49,811 nt of DNA, taken from assembly GCF_014905135.1 (NCBI RefSeq), contig NZ_CP041407.1:1-49811 (forward strand), read 5' to 3'. This document shows positions 15,287-22,763 of this stretch, piece after piece (position 1 is the first letter of the stretch; every line of letters starts with the position of its first letter). The DNA is from Sulfurimonas paralvinellae (GTDB taxonomy: Bacteria > Campylobacterota > Campylobacteria > Campylobacterales > Sulfurimonadaceae). The position numbers and the translations under genes are program-made. The notes beneath the pieces are model-generated. The model searched no databases and was not told the DNA's origin. It worked only from the letters and a program-made list of their open reading frames with translations.

Positions 15287-16940
15287 CTTCTCTTCCTTTT
15301 TTAGCTGCTATTTTCAATCTTTTAGGTGTCACCAATGGACAGACTTTATATACAAACTCATATCGCAATTTGTGAAAATTACTCTCTTTGTCCCAAAACT
15401 CAGAATGCATAACAGCTATCTCATTTTCTCTAGCCTGTTCAATCAATTGTTTATTTTCTTCTAAATAGTCCTCTTTTTCCCAAAGAAAATCACCACATTG
15501 ATCTTCATTCGAAACTATCTTTTTACAAAATCTTTGTAAATTATCCATATAATCTGCATGAGAAAAGACTTTATCAACCATACCAATACGTTCAGCCTCT
15601 TTTGCTCCAATAGGCAAACAAGCATCTAAAAGTTCCTGTGCTTTTTCTTCTCTCACCCGTTTAGGCAATGTATATGTGTGATATTCACTACCACTGAGTC
15701 CCAATGTTTTATAATGAGGGTTAAGAATTACTATCTCATCAGCGATGACATAATCACATGCTAAAGCCAAAAAGACTCCTCCTGCTCCAGCATTTTTATG
15801 GAGTGAGGCGACAGTAACAACATCATCTGCAAAAAGTATACTTTTTACAAGATCATTCATTGCATTGATATTGCTCCATCCATCCTCACCATTTTTCTTG
15901 CTGTCTTCAAGGAGATTGAGATGAATTCCATTACTGAAAAAATCTTGCCCACCCATAAGTACGACAACTTTTGCTTCTGTTTTTATATATTCAAAAGCAT
16001 ATTTCAATTTCATACATTTATCACTGCTAAAAGCACCGTTATGAAAATTGAAATGTAAATACGCGATTTCATCTTTAATGTTACAGCTTATTTCATAAAA
16101 AGTTTTATAACTTTTATCAAATATAAGAGGCAGTCTCTCCTCTTTAACGCCTTTAAGTCTATCTTTAAGAACATAAGTTGCCGGAAGTTTAAACTTTGTC
16201 TCTTCTTTAAGATGTGTTATCCAAATGGCACCGTCTATTGTACTCAGACATATAGCACCATCTCTCTTTGCTACTATTTCTTTGGGGAAATTCCCTCGTA
16301 AACGCTCTTCTTTCCAAGCTCCGTATAATCTAACTTTGAGTCCAAGTATTTCATCTTCTATACCAGGAAAACTATCATAGGTATATACTTTTTTCACTAT
16401 CTCTTCAGTTGTGTCATTATCCCAATCTATCTGATAATTTGGATCTTTGTTTAAAGCTAAAGAAACATCTTGTTGTTCTTTTTTATTGGCGATTACATTT
16501 TCAAAAAACAAATCTAAAACTGATGCATAACTGCTGAGGACTTCATTACGATATAAACTGGCTTTATAGGTATTTCGAACTTCAAAATTTTTCTGTACAT
16601 AAATATCTCCACCGTCAAAAAGGGCATTGGCTTTTAAAATAACAACTCCCCATTCTTTTTTTCCAAGAGCATTTTCCAGACTGTAAGCACCTCTGTCACC
16701 AAGTGGACCCGGATGAAAAATATAAGTCGGATAATTTTCATAAATTGATTTTGGAATATAATCTCTTAGATAGGGAGAAAGTATAATCTCAGGAGAAAAA
16801 CTTTCAATCTCTTCATCACGAGAAGCAGAATTTGCATACACAACATCAACAATATCCCCTCTTTCACACAAGTAAGTATATACTAACTGAGAGAGCGAAT
16901 TAAATGTTGAAACAAGCAATGTGATTTTCATATACGACAA
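15279..16940 (-). CDS. hypX: HypX (HoxX), CO-ligand-forming maturation enzyme
   Basis: 553 aa with two domains. The N-terminal formyltransferase-like domain has FHPGPLGDRGAYSLENALG near residues 73-92 and a hydrolase-like C-terminal part. An enoyl-CoA hydratase/crotonase domain follows, with VLMGGQDFFSNGIHLNLLE and NAGAGGVFLALACDYVIA. HypX turns the formyl group of formyl-tetrahydrofolate into CO for the Fe(CN)2CO centre and matters mainly when O2 is present. It is missing from strictly anaerobic hyp sets, so its presence points to oxic or microoxic H2 use. It overlaps hypA by 8 nt. Confidence 0.9.
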   Translation of the reverse strand: MSYMKITLLVSTFNSLSQLVYTYLCERGDIVDVVYANSASRDEEIESFSPEIILSPYLRDYIPKSIYENYPTYIFHPGPLGDRGAYSLENALGKKEWGVVILKANALFDGGDIYVQKNFEVRNTYKASLYRNEVLSSYASVLDLFFENVIANKKEQQDVSLALNKDPNYQIDWDNDTTEEIVKKVYTYDSFPGIEDEILGLKVRLYGAWKEERLRGNFPKEIVAKRDGAICLSTIDGAIWITHLKEETKFKLPATYVLKDRLKGVKEERLPLIFDKSYKTFYEISCNIKDEIAYLHFNFHNGAFSSDKCMKLKYAFEYIKTEAKVVVLMGGQDFFSNGIHLNLLEDSKKNGEDGWSNINAMNDLVKSILFADDVVTVASLHKNAGAGGVFLALACDYVIADEIVILNPHYKTLGLSGSEYHTYTLPKRVREEKAQELLDACLPIGAKEAERIGMVDKVFSHADYMDNLQRFCKKIVSNEDQCGDFLWEKEDYLEENKQLIEQARENEIAVMHSEFWDKESNFHKLRYEFVYKVCPLVTPKRLKIAAKKGREDA

Positions 16941-16944
16941 TTAC

Positions 16945-17943
16945 CTAGCAGATACGAGGTAATAATTCTCCTGTAGGTGTATCTAAAAATCTTTTTGTAC
17001 CATATGAGCTTAAAAGCAATACTTTACCAAGATAAGCATCACTGACATTTGCAATTTGTACGGCATTATCTGAGTTTTCAAATCTATGAAGTACTTCAAG
17101 TGCTTTTTGCTCATCCTCTTTCTTAACGGCTAGGACAAAAGTCCCCTCATTTGCCAAATTCACAGCTTCAAAGCCTAGCATTTCACAAATTCCATACACT
17201 TCTTGAGAGACAGGCAAGGCATCTTCTTCTACTTCTATACATATATTTGACTGTTTTGCCCATTCGTTAAGGACTGCACTTACGCCACCTCTAGTTGCAT
17301 CACGCAATGCAGTTATATTTACATCTGCTTCAATAAGAGCCTGCACTTGATGTGTTAATGAAGCACAATCACTTTGAAGATCTGAAGAGAGTTCAATACC
17401 CTCACGCGCAGCAAAAATAGTCGCCCCGTGTCTTCCTAAATCACGAGATACCAAAATGACATCTTTTTCAGAAATATTGTTAGAGCTAATTCCTTTTTTT
17501 TGAATCTCTCCAATACCTGTTGTATTTATAAAAATTTTATCTACACTACCTCGAGGGACCACTTTTGTATCACCACTGACAATAACAGCACCATTATTTT
17601 CAAGTTCTTTTTTCATACTGCGAACAATTTTTTCCAACTCTCTTGTTGCAAATCCCTCTTCAATAATAACACTACACGTAAGATATTTTGGTTTTGCACC
17701 CATCATAGCCAAATCATTACATGTACCGCAAACTGCAAGTTTTCCAATATCACCGCCAGGAAAGAAAAGTGGACTCACTGTAAAACTATCAGTACTAAAC
17801 GCAAGTTCTCCATTTTGAATCACTGCGGCATCTTCAGATTTTTCTAATATATCATTTTTAAATGCTTTGTAAAATATTTTAGAAATGAGTTCATTATTCT
17901 CTTCCCCGCCATTTCCCATAGCTAATGTTATCTGCTTATTCAT
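16945..17943 (-). CDS. hypE: HypE, cyanide-ligand-forming enzyme
   Basis: 332 aa, AIR synthase-like fold. The N-terminal region has MGNGGEENNELI and AFSTDSFTVSPLFFPGGDIGKLAVCGT. The protein ends in PRIC, the C-terminal cysteine that receives the carbamoyl group from HypF and is dehydrated to thiocyanate. The start overlaps the end of hypD by 4 nt (ATGA). HypE works with HypF (22764) and the HypC-HypD complex. Confidence 0.95.
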   Translation of the reverse strand: MNKQITLAMGNGGEENNELISKIFYKAFKNDILEKSEDAAVIQNGELAFSTDSFTVSPLFFPGGDIGKLAVCGTCNDLAMMGAKPKYLTCSVIIEEGFATRELEKIVRSMKKELENNGAVIVSGDTKVVPRGSVDKIFINTTGIGEIQKKGISSNNISEKDVILVSRDLGRHGATIFAAREGIELSSDLQSDCASLTHQVQALIEADVNITALRDATRGGVSAVLNEWAKQSNICIEVEEDALPVSQEVYGICEMLGFEAVNLANEGTFVLAVKKEDEQKALEVLHRFENSDNAVQIANVSDAYLGKVLLLSSYGTKRFLDTPTGELLPRIC

Positions 17944-19088
17944 TTTAATAAATTCCCGTATTTATAATATGCTGCACACGCACCTTCACTACTGACCATG
18001 CATGAGCCTAAAGGCGTTTGTGGCTTACATGCTGTACCAAAAATTGTACACTCATTCGGCTTTGCCATACCTCGTAAAATATCACCGCAGATACATAGTT
18101 TATGATCCTCTATCTCCTGACGAGGTAAAATATCTGCATATATTTTCTCTGCATCGATATGTGAGAACTCTTCTTTAAGTTTATACCCACTCTCTGGAAC
18201 ATTTCCTAGTCCACGCCATTTAAACAAAGATGCTTTTTCAAAATACTTCTCTATAAGAGCCTGTGCTTTGAGATTTCCATCGAAAGAGACCAAACGCTTA
18301 TATTCAATTTCCAATTCACAACGATTTTCATTAAACTGACGCACTATCATTAAAATGGCTTCCATAATATCCACAGGTTCAAAACCTGCTACAACAACAG
18401 GACGACCATAATCACGTGGAAATTTTTCATAAATCTTACTACCCGTTATTACACTTACATGGGAAGGCCCAAGAAATGCATCAATTCTATTATTATAACT
18501 ATCTACATGTTCATCTCGTGAATCTATAAGTTCAACCATAACTTCAGGAACAGTCACATGGTTTATATGAAAATAGATATTAGTAATATTACGTTTGAGA
18601 ACAGTTTCAATAAGTGCTGTTGTCATAGGAGTGGTTGTTTCAAATCCTATAGCAAAAAATATAATTTTTTTATCCGGATTTTCTGCCGCAATTTTGAGAG
18701 CATCCAAAGGAGAATAGATAAAACGTACATCTGCGCCTTTTGCTCTTGCATCTTGAAGACTTCCCTTACTTCCCGGTACCTTTATCATATCACCAAGTGT
18801 AACAAGGATTACATCTTCCTGTTCCGCCAAGATATATGCATGATCAATACGTTCTTTTGGCATAATACAGACAGGACAGCCTGGCCCATGTATGAAATTG
18901 ATATTTTCAGGTAAAAGCTGTGGCAGACCAAACTTCATAATAGAGTGTGTATGTCCACCACATACTTCCATAATATTTATAGGATGAGGAAGTTTTTTTG
19001 CCTCTTCATGAATAAGTTTTGCAAAGCCTTCAATGACCTGGGGGTTTCTAAAGCCTTCATACAAATCTTTTAATTGCAGTTCCCCCAT
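17940..19088 (-). CDS. hypD: HypD, Fe(CN)2CO scaffold protein
   Basis: 382 aa. Family motifs are visible: EVCGGHTHSIMKFGL (about residues 41-55), HGPGCPVCIMP, IIFFAIGFETTTPMT and the C-terminal Cys cluster (CICGDILRG...CTIFGTACKPQTPLGSCMVS) that holds the [4Fe-4S] cluster. HypD with HypC carries the Fe that receives CN and CO ligands. Its start overlaps hypC by one base, and its stop overlaps hypE. Confidence 0.95.
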   Translation of the reverse strand: MGELQLKDLYEGFRNPQVIEGFAKLIHEEAKKLPHPINIMEVCGGHTHSIMKFGLPQLLPENINFIHGPGCPVCIMPKERIDHAYILAEQEDVILVTLGDMIKVPGSKGSLQDARAKGADVRFIYSPLDALKIAAENPDKKIIFFAIGFETTTPMTTALIETVLKRNITNIYFHINHVTVPEVMVELIDSRDEHVDSYNNRIDAFLGPSHVSVITGSKIYEKFPRDYGRPVVVAGFEPVDIMEAILMIVRQFNENRCELEIEYKRLVSFDGNLKAQALIEKYFEKASLFKWRGLGNVPESGYKLKEEFSHIDAEKIYADILPRQEIEDHKLCICGDILRGMAKPNECTIFGTACKPQTPLGSCMVSSEGACAAYYKYGNLLK

Positions 19089-19378
19089 TATGCATCTCTA
19101 TTAGGGCAGTTATCATCTTCTTCCACTAAGTGCCGCCTCTCTTCTTCATCAAGTTTTTCAAGAATTTCACTATATACTTTTAAAGATTCAAGTGCATCGG
19201 ATTCATCAATCTTATTCATAATGAATCCAATATGCAGTAAAACATAATCTCCAATCTGAACATCGCCATCTTGCATCAACTCCAATCCAGCTTCACGTTT
19301 CACACCCATAGTATCTACAGTGGCAACATTTCTCTCTAAATCTATCTCAACAACTTTACTAGGTATGGAAAGGCACAT
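19088..19378 (-). CDS. hypC: HypC/HybG-type hydrogenase chaperone
   Basis: 96 aa. It begins MCLSIPSKVVEID; Cys2 is the functional residue exposed after Met removal. The conserved GDYVLLHIGFIMNKID (His near 51) is present. HypC binds HypD and the large-subunit precursor. The C-terminal ~15 residues (HLVEEDDNCPNRDA) are an acidic extension. It lies 4 nt after hypB and overlaps hypD by one base. Confidence 0.94.
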   Translation of the reverse strand: MCLSIPSKVVEIDLERNVATVDTMGVKREAGLELMQDGDVQIGDYVLLHIGFIMNKIDESDALESLKVYSEILEKLDEEERRHLVEEDDNCPNRDA

Positions 19379-19382
19379 AAAA

Positions 19383-20171
19383 TTAACTCCTCATCTTTCT
19401 TTTAAATTCAATCCAATCAATTACTTTTTGAATTGAATCTTTGTCTTTAATATTCACTTCTAAAATATCAACACCAGGTTTAATTTTACGAGCCTCTTTT
19501 TTCTCATGTTCCAAATCGTAATCAAAATATGGCAATAAGTCTGTTTTTGTAATCAAGATTAAATCGGCTTGACGAAACATTACAGGATACTTTTCTATTT
19601 TATCACTTCCCTCTGGTATGGAAACAAGAACAATATTGAGGTGACTTCCGACATCATAACTTGCAGGGCATACAAGGTTACCAACATTTTCAATAAAACA
19701 AATATCAATATCTTCCAAAGGCATATCATGTAGGCCTTTATGCACCATAAATGCGTCTAAATGGCATGCTGAACCTGTTTGTATTTGATAAGCAGGAATT
19801 CCCTTAGCTTTTATTCTATCTGCATCTCGAGCAGTTTCCAAGTCTCCTTCAATAACACCGAACTTAAACTCTGCCATATCTGCCATATGCTCCAGTAGTG
19901 TTGTTTTTCCACTACCTGGACTGCTCATAAGATTAATACTCAAAACATTATGATTATCAAAATGAGTACGGTTGTGTGATGCTTCATGATTGTTTTTATC
20001 CAAAATTTTTGTAATAACATTAATTGTTTTTGTATCATTGAGCTGTGGGTTATGATGTAATGTCTCATGCGCAGCCTGATGTTCATGAGAATGATCATAA
20101 GTATGTTCATGATGATGGTGTTCATTTCCTAAAGTTGTTCCTGTTATACTGCATCCGCAATCTGCACACAT
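19383..20171 (-). CDS. hypB: HypB, nickel-binding GTPase
   Basis: 262 aa. The N-terminus MCADCGCS is the high-affinity Cys nickel site. A His-rich stretch (residues ~18-42, about a dozen His) may store nickel. The GTPase core has NLMSSPGSGKTTLLE (P-loop), the metal site SACHLD at the dimer interface and TKTDLLPYFD. It acts with HypA in nickel delivery. It starts 22 nt after the nickel permease, and the pair suggests coupled Ni uptake and insertion. Confidence 0.95.
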   Translation of the reverse strand: MCADCGCSITGTTLGNEHHHHEHTYDHSHEHQAAHETLHHNPQLNDTKTINVITKILDKNNHEASHNRTHFDNHNVLSINLMSSPGSGKTTLLEHMADMAEFKFGVIEGDLETARDADRIKAKGIPAYQIQTGSACHLDAFMVHKGLHDMPLEDIDICFIENVGNLVCPASYDVGSHLNIVLVSIPEGSDKIEKYPVMFRQADLILITKTDLLPYFDYDLEHEKKEARKIKPGVDILEVNIKDKDSIQKVIDWIEFKRKMRS

Positions 20172-20193
20172 ATATATTCCTTCTTTTTGATTT

Positions 20194-20838
20194 TTATGCT
20201 AATAGCATATCTGTTCCAACAGCAATAGAGATCAACCCAGCTGTTGCAAACACTCTTCTTACATTAGTTTTGCTGGTTAAAAATTCTTTATTAATATATA
20301 AGATAATACCACCAAAACTAATAAATACAACACTAACACCTGCAACAAAAGCAAGAACCATAGTCAGATCTACAGTTTTACCATGAAGCATGCCTAGTGT
20401 AACGAGCATACCCCGTACTCCTCCCATGCCCATTAAAGCACCCATAGTCCATGCAGATGTTGAAGCTATCTTTGTATCATCATGAACATGCTCTTTTCCA
20501 AAATAAATGTGAATATGTTCTTTGCCCTCATGTTTATGTTTATTAAGATGTATCTTATCCTCATACACCATATAAAGTAAATACACACCCATACCAATTA
20601 TAACCGTAGAAGAGATTACATCTCCGTAATCTGTTACATTTTGAGGTAAATGATATATTTCTAAAATTTTTGCAAAAATAAATAGTGTCATCCCATGACC
20701 AAAAGCGAACGCAAGTGTTATAAACATAGTTTTCTTCATTGACTTTCCAATTGAAAAATCGGTAATTGCAGTTAAATGATCTGGGCCGAATGCATGCAAT
20801 ATTCCATACCAAAAAATTATAAGATAGCCTAATTCCAT
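20194..20838 (-). CDS. NicO/NiCoT-type nickel permease
   Basis: 214 aa with about six membrane helices. The nickel signature HAFGPDHLTAITD is at residues 15-27, and a His-rich cytoplasmic loop (KHKHEGKEHIHIYFGKEHVHDD) follows near residues 100-125. Transporters with this motif import Ni2+ at high affinity. It is the first gene of the hyp operon. The start has SD AAGGA, and the palindromic operator TGAATGTTTATTCA lies 19 bp upstream. This would supply Ni for the hydrogenase encoded on the same replicon. Confidence 0.85.
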   Translation of the reverse strand: MELGYLIIFWYGILHAFGPDHLTAITDFSIGKSMKKTMFITLAFAFGHGMTLFIFAKILEIYHLPQNVTDYGDVISSTVIIGMGVYLLYMVYEDKIHLNKHKHEGKEHIHIYFGKEHVHDDTKIASTSAWTMGALMGMGGVRGMLVTLGMLHGKTVDLTMVLAFVAGVSVVFISFGGIILYINKEFLTSKTNVRRVFATAGLISIAVGTDMLLA

Positions 20839-20857
20839 ACAAATCCTTTTTAAATGG

Positions 20858-20871
20858 TGAATGTTTATTCA
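20858..20871. promoter_or_regulatory. Palindromic operator upstream of the hyp operon
   Basis: TGAATGTTTATTCA, a 5-4-5 inverted repeat. Its reverse complement matches the site at 30782-30795 upstream of hydA at 13 of 14 positions. It is 19 bp before the start codon of the nickel permease, downstream of a -10-like TATAAAAT on the minus strand. Candidate binding site of the TetR-family protein encoded at 33051-33647. Confidence 0.55.
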
Positions 20872-20956
20872 GTTTTAAAAGATTTTATACTACATTATGT
20901 AAAAGAAAGATAAAATAATTTAATTCTTATATGTTTTTTGGACTAAAAGGGAAAAG

Positions 20957-21640
20957 ATGCAGTGGCTAACAGAGTGCCTTTTTTGCGGCAATTATGTATA
21001 TAGACTCAAAGACAACAGAATTAAATGCTCTTCTTGCCATAAAAAAATTTCTTTACAAAAACTCAACAAAATTATTTTTTTAATTGAAGCTTTTATAGAA
21101 AATGAAAATGCTTTACATATTGCCAAACGAATGCATATGGCATACAGTTCAGTACATACATACTTTGAGGAGTTTCGTTTGCTGTGCGCGAAAATAGCAG
21201 AAGAAGAGTATGAACTCTATCGTGAAAAAAACTGTGAATATGAAGAGTATTTTTATCTTGAAAAGTCTAAAAAAAATAATCCAAAAGCCATCTTTGATGC
21301 ACATAATTTTCTTACTTTTGATTATGATGGACATATATATACGCTGCTAATGCCTTCTCTACAGCCATATAAGCAACAATTTTTACAAGATAATTTACAA
21401 AATCCCTATTTAGCCGAGTTTAATAAATTTAAACGAATTAGTAGAATTGCTAAAGTCTCAAAACGCTATAATCAAATAGTAAAATTTTGGGAATATTTTG
21501 AACAAGAGATTCTTAAATACAAGGGGGTCAAAAGTGAAGTATTTATCTACTTTTTAAAAGAGTTTGAATTTAAGTTTAATCATGAAAATTCTGAAGCAAT
21601 AAAAATTTTAATGGAAAAATATGTTAAGGAAAAATTATGA
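20957..21640 (+). CDS. Zinc-ribbon/HTH protein related to transposase N-termini
   Basis: 227 aa. The first 35 residues form a zinc ribbon, CLFCGNYVYRLKDN...CSSCHKK, followed by FIENENALHIAKRMHMAYSSVHTYFEEF, a helix-turn-helix region. This order resembles the DNA-binding end of IS1595/ISXO2-type transposases. The remaining ~150 residues show no visible DDE catalytic core. It overlaps the HydD-like protease gene by 4 nt, is transcribed away from the hyp operon, and so is conserved in a hydrogenase context here. Probably a transposase-derived regulator or chaperone; the function is unknown. Confidence 0.55.
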   Translation: MQWLTECLFCGNYVYRLKDNRIKCSSCHKKISLQKLNKIIFLIEAFIENENALHIAKRMHMAYSSVHTYFEEFRLLCAKIAEEEYELYREKNCEYEEYFYLEKSKKNNPKAIFDAHNFLTFDYDGHIYTLLMPSLQPYKQQFLQDNLQNPYLAEFNKFKRISRIAKVSKRYNQIVKFWEYFEQEILKYKGVKSEVFIYFLKEFEFKFNHENSEAIKILMEKYVKEKL

Positions 21641-22173
21641 AGAAAACTGCAGTACTAGGAGTAGGCAATATACTTGAACTGGATGATGGTATTGCTGTAT
21701 ATGCAACAAAGTATCTTGAAAACAATTATAGTTTTAAACCATCCATAGATATAATTAATGGTGGTGTTGAAGGAATTAATCTCTTAAATCTTTTTATGGA
21801 GTATGAACATATTCTTATTCTTGATGCTATTGAAATAGATGATAAACCCGGTTCCATATATCATATTCCTGCTCATGAATTAACGGGATACGGATTAAAT
21901 TCCGGTGGTGCACATGAGATTGGAGTATTGCAATGTTTTGATATTTTGGAGCTTATGGGTAAGGATATTCCACAATCAAGCGTAGTTGGAATTATTCCTG
22001 AAAAAATTGATGTATTTATTGGACTAAGTCAAACAATGAAAAAAAATTTTCATACCTATATTAATACTGTACTCAATATTTTAAAAAAAGAGAATATTAT
22101 ATATAAGAAAAATCAACAGACTATTAGTATAGAAAATATTATTGATATGTTTAAAAACCCTTCATCTAAATAG
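21637..22173 (+). CDS. hydD: HydD-type hydrogenase maturation endopeptidase
   Basis: 178 aa. VLGVGNILELDDGIAVYA, DIINGGVEGINLL, LILDAIEIDD and SGGAHEIGVLQCFDILELMG follow the HybD/HydD fold. The nickel-sensing residues are an acidic residue in LDDG (Asp where HybD has Glu16), Asp in LDAIE and His in GAHEIG. Such proteases remove the C-terminal tail of the large subunit after nickel insertion; the HydB precursor here has a ~20-residue tail. It overlaps the zinc-ribbon gene by 4 nt and ends 17 bp from the convergent paralogue. Confidence 0.85.
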   Translation: MKKTAVLGVGNILELDDGIAVYATKYLENNYSFKPSIDIINGGVEGINLLNLFMEYEHILILDAIEIDDKPGSIYHIPAHELTGYGLNSGGAHEIGVLQCFDILELMGKDIPQSSVVGIIPEKIDVFIGLSQTMKKNFHTYINTVLNILKKENIIYKKNQQTISIENIIDMFKNPSSK

Positions 22174-22189
22174 AGTATTTATAGCTTAA

Positions 22190-22747
22190 TTAAAACCCTC
22201 TAGAGTGTTCAATGCTTGGGTTTGCAAAAATCTCTAATATCTCTTCTAAGCTAACATAGTTGTCTTTTTTTTCAATCTTAATACCAAGGTTTTCGATTTT
22301 TTCTATTATTGTTTCAATGTAGACGCTCCATACAGCTCTTAATGATTGGGTTAAGCCAACTTCAACTGCAATAATATCTTCAGGAACAATACTAATTACA
22401 ATGGTTTCAGCCATCTGCTCTGTCAGAGAACATATTTGAAGCATTTCAGCTATTTCAACTTCGTTTGCTGTTTTTTTTATAAGATCACCATTTAAAAACT
22501 CTTCTGTTGTTTTTATGGTGATATCCCCTACTTCTTTAGTATCATCTGAAGCAGTATTAATAATTATCACTTCATCATATTCCTGTATCAAGGGCATAAG
22601 TTTAAAACCTAATGTCCCTCCATCAACAATATCTATTGCAGGAGAGAACTTATAATTTTCCTTAAGATACTTTGCGCCGTAGAGACCTATACCTTCATCT
22701 TTAAAAAAGGCATTACCTGAGCCAATAAGTGCAACTTTTTTTTCCAT
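22190..22747 (-). CDS. HydD-like paralogue with altered metal ligands
   Basis: 185 aa. It follows the same fold as the protease at 21637 (LIGSGNAFFKDEGIGLYG, DIVDGGTLGFKLMPL). Glu of KDEG is kept. The second ligand Asp is Asn (IIIINTAS against LILDAIE), and the His is Asn (ANEVEIAEM against AHEIGVLQ). Two of the three nickel-sensing residues are therefore changed. It is the last gene of the hydE-hypF line, 16 nt after hypF. It could be a pseudo-protease or chaperone that senses nickel-free precursor, or a protease with different metal use. Function is inferred. Confidence 0.7.
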   Translation of the reverse strand: MEKKVALIGSGNAFFKDEGIGLYGAKYLKENYKFSPAIDIVDGGTLGFKLMPLIQEYDEVIIINTASDDTKEVGDITIKTTEEFLNGDLIKKTANEVEIAEMLQICSLTEQMAETIVISIVPEDIIAVEVGLTQSLRAVWSVYIETIIEKIENLGIKIEKKDNYVSLEEILEIFANPSIEHSRGF

Positions 22748-22763
22748 AATTTCCTCTTTGTTT

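Noticed and set aside
20957-21640. Intact IS1595-type transposase
   Set aside because: There is no visible DDE catalytic region, no terminal inverted repeats were found, and the gene is coupled to hydD by a 4-nt overlap.
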